Below the pieces are notes generated by a model. It worked only from the letters and a program-made list of their open reading frames with translations. It was not told the origin of the DNA and ran no database searches. From contig CAJLFL010000155.1 of the NCBI GenBank assembly GCA_905205855.1, positions 1-5,152 of the forward strand: a stretch of 5,152 nt of DNA, read 5' to 3'. This DNA comes from an uncultured Eubacteriales bacterium (GTDB lineage Bacteria; Bacillota; Clostridia; Monoglobales; Monoglobaceae). A program made the translations under genes and the position numbers. Positions 1-5,152 of the stretch are shown here, one piece after another. How positions within the stretch are numbered: position 1 is the stretch's first letter; each line of letters opens with the position of its first letter.

Positions 1-145
1 CAAAACGGGTGGAAAACTTAAAAGTATATGCGATATATGCATATGTGTGCCCGAAACCGAAACCTTTAAGGTGCAGGAATTGCACCTACCCGTATACCAT
101 TACCTTTGCGCAAGGGTGGAGAAGGAGATTTTTATAGGTGAATAA
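1..145 (+). CDS. gmhA: C-terminal end of a GmhA-like phosphoheptose isomerase (SIS domain), partial
   Basis: Reading from base 2, 47 codons run open to TAA at 143-145; the rest of the gene lies left of the window. The visible tail has the pattern of sedoheptulose-7-phosphate isomerases: a GGKL turn (codons 3-6), a DICICVP strand (11-17), then the helix with VQELH (24-28) and a Glu-rich end. In E. coli GmhA the equivalent QExH helix carries the catalytic histidine, here His28 of the fragment. The family converts sedoheptulose 7-phosphate to D-glycero-D-manno-heptose 7-phosphate in the cytoplasm, the first step to activated heptose for LPS, S-layer or capsule glycans. In a Gram-positive host a surface glycan or a related SIS-domain sugar isomerase is the likely setting. 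The family assignment rests on this short tail, so a paralogous SIS protein is possible. A terminator follows about 80 bases downstream, so this was probably the last gene of its operon. Confidence 0.7.
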   Translation, partial: KTGGKLKSICDICICVPETETFKVQELHLPVYHYLCARVEKEIFIGE

Positions 146-222
146 AACTGCTTTTCGGTAATTAACAGTTATAAAAACGGTACAAATTCTAAATGAAAAA
201 TAATAACGTATAATTGTTTTCT

Positions 223-256
223 CCCGCCCTTATTTTAAAATAAGGGCAGGTTTTTT
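223..256 (+). terminator. Rho-independent terminator after the GmhA-like gene
   Basis: Bases 226-247 are a perfect palindrome, GCCCTTATTTT paired with its complement, extended outward by C223-C224 with G249-G250 across one mismatch. It is followed at once by six Ts (251-256). The upstream side lacks an A-run, so it should work only on plus-strand transcripts, that is, those from the isomerase gene. Confidence 0.85.
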
Positions 257-264
257 ATTGACTT

Positions 265-350
265 TGGAAACCACCGGCTATGCCGGTGGAGGCATCCCGT
301 AAAAAAGCTTTAGCTTCAAGCATCGAGCGAAGCGAGTCGAGAATAACAAT
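265..350. repeat. REP-like palindromic intergenic element
   Basis: A perfect 8-bp hairpin CCACCGGC/GCCGGTGG with a 3-base loop lies at 271-289. It is followed by a small inverted motif AAGC-TTTA-GCTT (305-316) and a set of short CGAG/GCGAAGCGAG iterations (323-341). The GC-rich hairpin plus short-motif tail is unlike the flanking AT-rich DNA and is not coding. It resembles the REP-type or IS200/IS605-end sequences scattered through clostridial genomes. Only one copy is in the window, so its repeat status is an inference. It has no T-run and is unlikely to be a terminator. Confidence 0.45.
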
Positions 351-353
351 CCA

Positions 354-540
354 AAAAATTCGTATGTACTCGATAAAAACGGCTGATGCCCGTTTATGGG
401 CGGCGGGGCATTTGATGTAAGTGAAAAATCATTCAGCGCATCTTTAGATGACAGCCGGTAAAGAGCTCTTCTATGGCTTAATCAAGCCGCCGGCTTAGCT
501 GGCGGTCATGACTATAGTATGGATTTGTTAATTATGCGCT
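354..540 (+). pseudogene. Degraded fragment resembling a VanX-type M15 D-Ala-D-Ala dipeptidase
   Basis: The frame containing GAT at 372 reads a peptide with in-frame stops at 384-386 (TGA) and 459-461 (TAA). Between and after the stops lie MGGGAFDVSEKS (396-431) and RALLWLNQAAGL (462-497). These match in order the VanX-family segments MGxxFDEMSEKSH and NRxLLxxxMxxAGF. A further frameshift would place a degraded EWWH-like motif (tgg-cgg-t-cat) at about 500-509. VanX-type enzymes are zinc dipeptidases that cleave D-Ala-D-Ala. The upstream zinc-binding part (SxHxxGxAxD) is missing and the REP-like element occupies its place. The His of SEKSH has become Phe. There is no start, no ribosome binding site and no intact frame, so no product is expected. 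The similarity was recognised by eye across short motifs only; chance or another M15 subfamily is possible. Confidence 0.42.
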
Positions 541-560
541 GCGAAGTAATGTTGTTTATC

Positions 561-1047
561 CTAAACCCAGGCTCCATTCAGGTACATATTCTCCAAAAGC
601 TCCGTTCCTGTGCTGGTACGGAACACACGCTGACGGAAATTTTCAATTGCCGTGCGTGTATATCCGCCTTCGCCTGCATTGATTAGAAAATCCGCTTCCA
701 GCAAGATTTGATGATCCGGTCCGTCAATATTCGTGTAGGTATGATGATGTGCGACTAACCACGAAATGCGCTCTACGTCAGAAGTTCCTTAAAAAACGCT
801 TTTACAAGCGGCGGACTTTCAAGCTCCTGATGTTTTCCGTTTGTGTTGCCGTATTTTCGCGGCACAGCAGGCAAGCGATGTCATGCACCACTGCGGCAAG
901 CTCCAAAATCTCCTGCGTATGCCGATCCGGTTTTTCTATCTCTCCGATAGTCTTTGCCATTGCCCATACCTTGAGAAAATGGTCGATATCGTGTATATTG
1001 CCCTTGTAAAATTCAATCATCTTTTGCGTAGCAGCTGCAATAATCAT
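561..1047 (-). pseudogene. HD-domain phosphohydrolase with two frameshifts
   Basis: The ATG at 1045-1047 has a GGAGG (1059-1063) 11 bases upstream. Frame one gives residues 1-63 with HDIDHFLKVW (19-28) and VVHDIAC (53-59), the HD signature. At the A-run 854-857 (minus strand GAAAATAC) the frame is lost. Restoring one A gives KYGNTNGKHQE and 26 sensible residues. A second one-base loss near 779-786 is needed to continue as DVERISWLVAHHH, LLEADFLINAG, and on to the TAG at 561-563. Joined, the product would be about 163 residues, a full small HD hydrolase of the type common in Clostridia, with all expected metal ligands (His, HD, HHH, D) still present. HD proteins usually hydrolyse phosphate esters or nucleotides; the substrate is unknown. 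It is the last gene of the repair cluster, 18 bases after ogt. Recent decay or two sequencing errors could each explain the breaks. Confidence 0.85.
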
Positions 1048-1065
1048 ATATTTATTTTCCTCCGC

Positions 1066-1599
1066 CTAAAGCGCGGTGCCTTTTTTCGGTACGAAAAAGC
1101 CTGTCAGATCGGTATGCTCCGTTTCCAGCAGCTTTATCTTTTTGTCAATTCCTCCGGCGTATCCGGTCAGACTGCCGTTTGTGCCGACAACCCTGTGGCA
1201 TGGAATAATGATAGATATTTCGTTATGCCCAACCGCACCGCCGACCGCCTGAGCAGACATTCGGGGAAGACCCTGCTTTTCTGCAAACTGCCGTGCAATT
1301 TCGCCGTAGGTGGTAGTTTGACCGTAAGGAATTTGCAGAAGAATATCCCATACAGAGCGACGAAATGCAGAACCGATAGGGTGCAGCGGCGGCAGAAGGT
1401 CGGGCTTTTTTCCTGCAAAATAAATATCAAGCCAGTGTTTGGCTGCCAAGAGAACAGGGGTTTCTGTCTCGGTGCGTTCATTCGGCAGGCTGCGGGCAAA
1501 GTATTTTTGCCCGTCGAACCACAGCCCTGTCAGACCGATTTCGTCAGCCGCAAGCAGGATACCGCCAATAGGGGATTTGTAGTGCTGGATAAATATCAT
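1066..1599 (-). CDS. ogt: Methylated-DNA--[protein]-cysteine S-methyltransferase (O6-methylguanine repair)
   Basis: This 177-residue protein has the normal length of Ogt/AGT. It transfers a methyl group from O6-methylguanine (or O4-methylthymine) in DNA irreversibly onto its own cysteine. The N-terminal ribonuclease-H-like part (about 1-78, starting IFIQHYKSPIG) is followed by the DNA-binding domain: FRRSVWDILLQIPYGQTTTYGE (79-100, helix-turn-helix entry), SAQAVGGAVGHN (115-126, recognition helix and Asn hinge) and the active site IIPCHRVVG (131-139) with acceptor Cys134. The position of the Arg finger of human AGT (R128 in ARAVG) is Gln117 here. The start ATG has AGAGG (1608-1612) 8 bases upstream. 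The gene follows the glycosylase gene by 51 bases and precedes the HD pseudogene by 18, on the same strand without a terminator, so the three are probably one operon. There is no Ada-type regulatory domain. Confidence 0.96.
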   Translation of the reverse strand: MIFIQHYKSPIGGILLAADEIGLTGLWFDGQKYFARSLPNERTETETPVLLAAKHWLDIYFAGKKPDLLPPLHPIGSAFRRSVWDILLQIPYGQTTTYGEIARQFAEKQGLPRMSAQAVGGAVGHNEISIIIPCHRVVGTNGSLTGYAGGIDKKIKLLETEHTDLTGFFVPKKGTAL

Positions 1600-1650
1600 A
1601 ATTTACACCTCTGAATTTGTTGGAGCGGCAGATTATGCTTTTTTGGCGGC

Positions 1651-2271
1651 TCAGTCTTTTAATTCCGGTATTGCTCCGCCCGCCACAGCCCAGAGATACA
1701 GGCTTGCCACACTGCAATAAGGGTGAAATCTGCGGCGGTATTTTTCAAACAGTCTGCGGTCAATATTGCGGTGATGATAAACCATACGTAATCCCCTTAG
1801 AATAGCGAGGTCATCATAGCTGAATATATCGGGGCGCTGCAGGCAAAAGAGCAGTATCATTTCGGCAGTCCAAACGCCGATACCCTTTAGACTGCTTAAT
1901 TCACGGATTGCGTCTTCATCGCTCATATGCTCCACAGCGTCCGGAGAGAACGCTCCCGTACGGACCTTTTCGGCAAAGTCTGTAATATACTCTGCCTTGC
2001 GAAAGGTTATACCGAGCTTTTGCAGCTTTGGAACGCCGGCGGACAATATCGTTTCGGAGTTGACCTCGCCCAGTGCGTCCTGACATCGCCGCCATACGGT
2101 CGCCTGTGCTTTGGTCGATATTTGTTGACCTATGATGTGGTGGACGACAGACGAAAACAAGTCCGTATCCACTTCGCGGTCGATATGCCCTATGCGGTCA
2201 ATGACCGCGCAAAGCCGCTTATCTCTTTGCCGCAGATAGGAAAGCTCGGTTTCTCCGTATGAAAAGTTCAA
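1651..2271 (-). CDS. DNA-3-methyladenine glycosylase, HhH-GPD superfamily (AlkA-like)
   Basis: This base-excision enzyme removes alkylated purines such as 3-methyladenine, leaving an abasic site. Numbered from the TTG start, it has 206 residues: an N-terminal helical segment with SVVHHIIGQQISTKAQATVW (41-60, typical of the family), the helix-hairpin-helix LKGIGVWTAEMILLF (128-142), and the Gly/Pro-Asp region FSYDDLAILRG (150-160), where Asp154 corresponds to AlkA Asp238, the catalytic aspartate. The C-terminal SVASLYLWAVAGG is characteristic of the clostridial members. The TTG at 2269-2271 is preferred because AGAGGG lies 8 bases upstream and relatives begin near NFSYGE. GTG codons at 2280 and 2295 are in frame but have no usable ribosome site. 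The gene begins 31 bases after the TIR stop and leads into ogt, so it probably shares the TIR transcript or has a weak promoter inside the TIR gene. Confidence 0.93.
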   Translation of the reverse strand: MNFSYGETELSYLRQRDKRLCAVIDRIGHIDREVDTDLFSSVVHHIIGQQISTKAQATVWRRCQDALGEVNSETILSAGVPKLQKLGITFRKAEYITDFAEKVRTGAFSPDAVEHMSDEDAIRELSSLKGIGVWTAEMILLFCLQRPDIFSYDDLAILRGLRMVYHHRNIDRRLFEKYRRRFHPYCSVASLYLWAVAGGAIPELKD

Positions 2272-2279
2272 CGTTATCA

Positions 2280-2285
2280 CCCTCT
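2280..2285 (-). promoter_or_regulatory. Ribosome binding site that sets the glycosylase start
   Basis: Minus-strand AGAGGG sits 8 bases before the TTG at 2271. It directly abuts or overlaps the alternative GTG at 2280, and lies downstream of the GTG at 2295, so only the TTG has a workable spacing. Confidence 0.6.
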
Positions 2286-2302
2286 GGTGTTTCACAGTGT
2301 TA

Positions 2303-3091
2303 TTAATTTAATATTTCTAATTTTGATTTCAAATAAATATTTCTTGTGTTTTCAAGTCCGTCACCCCAAGGTTTCTGATGAAAATTTGTGTTAGATACCA
2401 AAAACCTGACAACATCGCCGACTTTGGGATCGCCGTATTTCTCTTTGTTGTCGTCAAAAAATAACCAATGAGTTTCACCCTCTACCGGCGGGCTTTTTAA
2501 AGGAACAAGAGAATCAAGCTTCAGGCATCTTTTTCCCTGTAAATTACTGTTGCAGTTCATATCTGATCTGTCCTGCACTATGGTTGCAATAAATTTATTG
2601 TCTTCTTTCTCGGCGAATTGCATCGTTTCTAAAAACTCTTTATTGTGTTTGTCAAATTCGTAAGTATTAGGTCGTGGAATCAATTTTAAATCAATAAATT
2701 CATCATAAACAACGGATAGGTTATCTAACTTTCTGAATTGCATACCTTGCAAGGGTGTTTTATTATACTCTTTAATACTTATAGGGGCAATAACAATCGG
2801 AACGATTTTCTTTTCAAGTGCCCAAGCGGCGCCCAGCTCTGCCAAACAAAAAGGACTGCGCATATAAGATGATGTAATTAAAAGAATTATAATACTGCAA
2901 TTCTTTATATTGCTTTTTATGGTTTCACGGACATTATCGTTAGTTTTCATATTTCTTAAAATCGAACTGCTGAATATACAATCCCTACTTATACCGAATC
3001 CATTTACCAATAGTTTGCAAAACGAATTGTGCAATCGCATGTCAATGGTTGAATGACTGATAAAAAAAGTTTTGTTTGTATGTTCTGTCAT
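2303..3091 (-). CDS. TIR-domain protein with unrecognised C-terminal region; putative defence effector
   Basis: A 262-residue soluble protein with no signal peptide or membrane segment. Residues 7-130 are a TIR domain of the bacterial TIR_2 kind: first strand KTFFISHSTID (7-17), a BB-loop-like stretch (41-53), the buried strand SIIILLITSSYMRSPF (66-81), the catalytic-site helix CLAELGAAWAL (82-92) with Glu85 in the position of the NADase glutamate, and strand KKIVPIVIAP (94-103). Bacterial TIR domains cleave NAD+ or make cyclic ADP-ribose signals, often in anti-phage systems. Residues 130-165 are charged and probably helical. Residues 168-262 are strand-rich, with GDVVRFLVSNTNF (225-237), and match no family I know; a ligand- or protein-sensing domain is a guess. 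ATG is supported by AAGGAG six bases upstream and a promoter at 3138-3167. Its base composition is more AT-rich than both neighbours (for example 15 G+C in 60 at 2641-2700), pointing to acquisition. HsdR lies behind it and repair genes follow. Confidence 0.88.
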   Translation of the reverse strand: MTEHTNKTFFISHSTIDMRLHNSFCKLLVNGFGISRDCIFSSSILRNMKTNDNVRETIKSNIKNCSIIILLITSSYMRSPFCLAELGAAWALEKKIVPIVIAPISIKEYNKTPLQGMQFRKLDNLSVVYDEFIDLKLIPRPNTYEFDKHNKEFLETMQFAEKEDNKFIATIVQDRSDMNCNSNLQGKRCLKLDSLVPLKSPPVEGETHWLFFDDNKEKYGDPKVGDVVRFLVSNTNFHQKPWGDGLENTRNIYLKSKLEILN

Positions 3092-3097
3092 TTTAAT

Positions 3098-3103
3098 CTC
3101 CTT
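3098..3103 (-). promoter_or_regulatory. Ribosome binding site of the TIR gene
   Basis: Minus-strand AAGGAG lies six bases before the ATG at 3089-3091. It is close to the consensus and the strongest Shine-Dalgarno sequence of the complete genes here, which fixes this start. Confidence 0.8.
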
Positions 3104-3137
3104 ATAATATAAATTCTTTTTTGTTATTTATAGGAAT

Positions 3138-3167
3138 ATTATACCATTATGTTATCTAAAAAATCAA
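3138..3167 (-). promoter_or_regulatory. Sigma-70/SigA-type promoter upstream of the TIR gene
   Basis: On the minus strand a TTGATT (-35, 3162-3167) is separated by 18 bases from a perfect TATAAT (-10, 3138-3143), about 47 bases before the TIR ATG. It is the best promoter match seen by eye in the window. With no terminator after the TIR gene, transcripts could continue through the glycosylase and ogt. No clear operator palindrome overlaps it. Confidence 0.65.
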
Positions 3168-3404
3168 ATGTTATAATCGGTTATGTTTGCAGCACCGGCT
3201 TCGCAAATTTAAAGTATATTTTTATTTTGAAACGGCGAGTGTTTTTAATCTGTTGGGTTTATGCGTTTAGGCATATCGTACAAGCCGCAAATCATATTTA
3301 CAAAGGGGAATAGCTGTAATTTGATCGTCATTTTCATAAGCGGATAATACAGTAAAACCGTTATCAACAAAATAATATGAACATCCGACTAAAGATGAAT
3401 GTAT
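3168..3404. other. Intergenic spacer between the hsdR-like gene and the TIR promoter, no gene called
   Basis: The whole gap from the hsdR stop (3449) to the TIR start (3091) is 357 bases. Outside the TIR promoter/RBS and the hsdR terminator I see no supportable gene. Open stretches exist on the minus strand (one ends at a TAA near 3269) but lack a start with a ribosome site. A weak inverted repeat TTTGC/GCAAA around 3185-3206 has no T-run. The spacer may be decayed sequence left by the insertion that brought in the TIR gene. Confidence 0.5.
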
Positions 3405-3455
3405 CAAATAAAAAACAGAAAAACAGGCATAAAGTTGTTCGCCCAGTTTTATGCC
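3405..3455 (-). terminator. Probable Rho-independent terminator overlapping the hsdR stop codon
   Basis: On the minus strand GGCATAAA (3448-3455) pairs perfectly with TTTATGCC (3426-3433) around a 14-base loop. A U-rich tail follows, TG, five Ts, CTG, six Ts. The left arm contains the TAA stop (3449-3451). The stem is AU-rich and the loop long, so efficiency may be modest, but position and tail fit termination of the restriction-operon transcript before the TIR promoter. Confidence 0.5.
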
Positions 3456-5152
3456 GCCACGGCATTTGCGTTTACCTGTTCAATCACCTTGCGGATGCCC
3501 ATCCATACCGACAAATCGGTAAACACTTCTACAATGCTGCCGCGGTCGGTAAAAGGCGGCTCCTGCAAAACCGATAGGTCTTTCATCATACCGTTTTGAA
3601 CGATATACTCAACAATCTGATTGACAAAATAAATCTGCCTTGAATCTAAATTGACATCGTTCAAATACTTTGAAAAGGCTGCCTTTGCTGCATTCATATC
3701 AAGACCGACGATTTCGCGCACAAATTCGCCGAGCGGCTTTTTACCGCATGCCGTCTCATAATCCTCTTTTGAGCCGAGGTCGTTCCAAAGAATTTTTTCA
3801 AGTTCTTTTATATCATCTGCGGTCATCGGAATATTATTTTTCAGTTTGACAATAACTTCATCATCAATATGCTGACGAATATAAAACTCGGCTTTCGCCT
3901 TGTAGTTTTTTAAATCGTCATTTTCAAGCTCGGATTCTTTCCAATCCATTGACAAAATTTCATCGTCAAAATTCGTGTCATAGCGCAGTTTGTTAACCGG
4001 AATATATTTCATAAGGTCGCGCAGACTTTTACGGATATGCTCAAACTCGTTCATTCCGGCATTTTCGAGATAATTTGTGTGCAATAATTTATCTATCAAT
4101 TCCGACTGCGCCATAATTTCCGGAATGTTGGCAACGCCGGCTACGCCGCCGACCTTTTTATAAAGGTCGTTTCTTGCTTTACCGTATTTTTTGCCTGCAA
4201 GGTACGCCAACTCTATGCCATACATCAGCGCGTCAAACCGAACCGCTTTGGCATCGTCCTCGTCGGGGATGATCAGCGGTGCAAGTTCGCTTTCTATAAG
4301 TAAAGTATCTTCATACGAAAGCGCCTTGTAGTTTTCTTCGGACGAATAGAGTTCAACATATTTAAGATGCTGACGAACCGCGAAATGTCCCCGGTTAAGC
4401 TCTCTGACCTTTGCCGCCATATCGCTGACCAGTGATTTCCGAAAGGCAATCAGTTCATCCGTTTGGTACGCCAAATCCTGCAATTTGTAGGCAATTTGCG
4501 CTTTGAGGTGGAATATTGCGCCCTGCAGCGCCATCATATTTGCCGTAGGTCTGCCGCTGCTCATACGGAAAAATTCAAAGTTGCCGCAAAAATCGAAAAT
4601 ATAAAACTTATCTTTGTCTTTTCCGTCAAGCAGGTTTTCGCAAAGGCGCGTACCTCTGCCGATCATCTGCCAGAATTTTGCCTTGCTCATCACCTTTTTA
4701 AAGAACACCAGATTCAGCACTTCCGGCACATCGATACCGGTGTCAAGCATATCCACGGAAATTGCAATCTGCGGCAGCTTTTTCGGGTCGGAAAACTCGT
4801 CGATAGCGCTTTGCGCATAGGTCATATAATTATCAATTACCATTGCAAACCCAGGCAGATGCGGATATTGCCTGTTAAAAATTTCAAGAATTTTTTCGGC
4901 GTGTGTATGGTTTTTTGCAAAAATAATGGTCTTACCGAGTTTTTGACCGTAGTCAACCGTCAGACCGTTGGTCATAAGCACATGAAGCACTTCTTTAATG
5001 GTATCCTCATTAAAAATCCATTCATTCAGCGCAGAAGAACCGATGCGTTCCGGCAGTCTGCCGTTTTCATCTTCAAAGGTATCTTCATAGGCGGCTTTGT
5101 CCTCGTCGGAAAGGTCGTCATACACAATACCCTGCTCAATAAATTTAAGCTT
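3449..5152 (-). CDS. hsdR: Type I restriction enzyme R subunit, C-terminal part (partial at right edge)
   Basis: The frame is open to the right edge, giving 567 residues with the start missing; the GTG at 5125 is internal. The visible part starts inside the helicase motor. Numbered from the edge, motif IV GKTIIFA is at 73-79, motif V SVDMLDTGIDVP at 132-143, and motif VI FWQMIGRGTR at 160-169, followed by DKFYIFDFCGNFEFF. These are superfamily 2 features of the COG4096 HsdR family. The region from about 400 to 555, with PPFTDRGSIVEVFTDLSVWMG near the end, matches the EcoEI-type R-subunit C-terminal domain, thought to contact the methylase/specificity core. The Walker A and DEAD-type motifs and the N-terminal nuclease should lie beyond the edge. 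The enzyme translocates and cuts DNA lacking the host methylation mark, in complex with HsdM and HsdS, whose genes are expected upstream. It is the last gene of its operon, with a terminator over its stop. No frame breaks are visible. Confidence 0.93.
   Translation of the reverse strand, partial: KLKFIEQGIVYDDLSDEDKAAYEDTFEDENGRLPERIGSSALNEWIFNEDTIKEVLHVLMTNGLTVDYGQKLGKTIIFAKNHTHAEKILEIFNRQYPHLPGFAMVIDNYMTYAQSAIDEFSDPKKLPQIAISVDMLDTGIDVPEVLNLVFFKKVMSKAKFWQMIGRGTRLCENLLDGKDKDKFYIFDFCGNFEFFRMSSGRPTANMMALQGAIFHLKAQIAYKLQDLAYQTDELIAFRKSLVSDMAAKVRELNRGHFAVRQHLKYVELYSSEENYKALSYEDTLLIESELAPLIIPDEDDAKAVRFDALMYGIELAYLAGKKYGKARNDLYKKVGGVAGVANIPEIMAQSELIDKLLHTNYLENAGMNEFEHIRKSLRDLMKYIPVNKLRYDTNFDDEILSMDWKESELENDDLKNYKAKAEFYIRQHIDDEVIVKLKNNIPMTADDIKELEKILWNDLGSKEDYETACGKKPLGEFVREIVGLDMNAAKAAFSKYLNDVNLDSRQIYFVNQIVEYIVQNGMMKDLSVLQEPPFTDRGSIVEVFTDLSVWMGIRKVIEQVNANAVAA

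Noticed and set aside
209..214. TATAAT on the plus strand before the first terminator, possible promoter
   Set aside because: No -35-like hexamer at 16-18 bases upstream, and it leads directly into a terminator and decayed DNA.
487..505. CCGCC/GGCGG hairpin downstream of the HD pseudogene, possible terminator
   Set aside because: Five-bp stem with no T-run on either strand; it lies within the dipeptidase-like remnant and is better explained as residual coding sequence.
841..1614. Long plus-strand open frame of 257 codons opposite ogt
   Set aside because: It lies antisense to the clearly recognisable Ogt and HD genes, has no family features and no convincing ribosome site; it is a shadow frame.
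3185..3206. Inverted repeat TTTGC/GCAAA with a 12-base loop
   Set aside because: Only five pairs, no T-run and no gene to terminate; too weak to call an operator or terminator.
3269..3448. Minus-strand open stretch just after hsdR ending YENDDQITAIPLCKYDLRLV, possibly a small gene or gene remnant
   Set aside because: No plausible start with a ribosome site, no recognised motif, and another frame in the same stretch is also open, so chance is sufficient.
5147..5152. HindIII site exactly at the right edge, suggesting a cloned-fragment boundary
   Set aside because: The left end is not a HindIII site and another site lies uncut at 305-310, so it may be coincidence; it says nothing about biology.

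Overview
The window looks like chromosomal accessory DNA from a low-to-mid GC Gram-positive anaerobe, most likely a gut Clostridia/Oscillospiraceae-type bacterium. This is inferred from AGGAG-type ribosome binding sites, use of TTG/GTG starts, and proteins that read like clostridial family members. Nothing in the window fixes the species.

Layout. Positions 1-145 hold the last codons of a plus-strand sugar-phosphate isomerase of the GmhA/SIS type, followed by a strong Rho-independent terminator (223-256). Positions 260-540 are a gene graveyard: a REP-like hairpin element abuts a heavily decayed fragment resembling a VanX-type M15 D-Ala-D-Ala dipeptidase. From 561 to the right edge all real genes are on the minus strand. 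Read in transcription order from the right edge they are: the C-terminal two-thirds or so of a type I restriction enzyme R subunit (HsdR/COG4096 type, running off the window), a probable terminator overlapping its stop, an intergenic region carrying a good sigma-70-type promoter, an AT-rich TIR-domain gene, a DNA-3-methyladenine glycosylase of the HhH-GPD superfamily, an O6-methylguanine-DNA methyltransferase (Ogt), and an HD-domain phosphohydrolase broken by two single-base frameshifts.

How it fits together. The glycosylase, Ogt and HD genes form a compact alkylation-repair/nucleotide-hydrolase cluster. The TIR gene sits directly upstream, on the same strand, with no terminator in between, so the TIR promoter could also drive the repair genes. 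The TIR gene is clearly more AT-rich than its neighbours and lies beside a restriction enzyme. This is best read as a small defence patch inserted upstream of a housekeeping repair operon. The TIR protein keeps its catalytic glutamate and carries an unrecognised C-terminal region of about 95 residues. It is the best candidate here for an undescribed (probably NAD-depleting or signalling) immune effector, but that role is inferred from family and context only.
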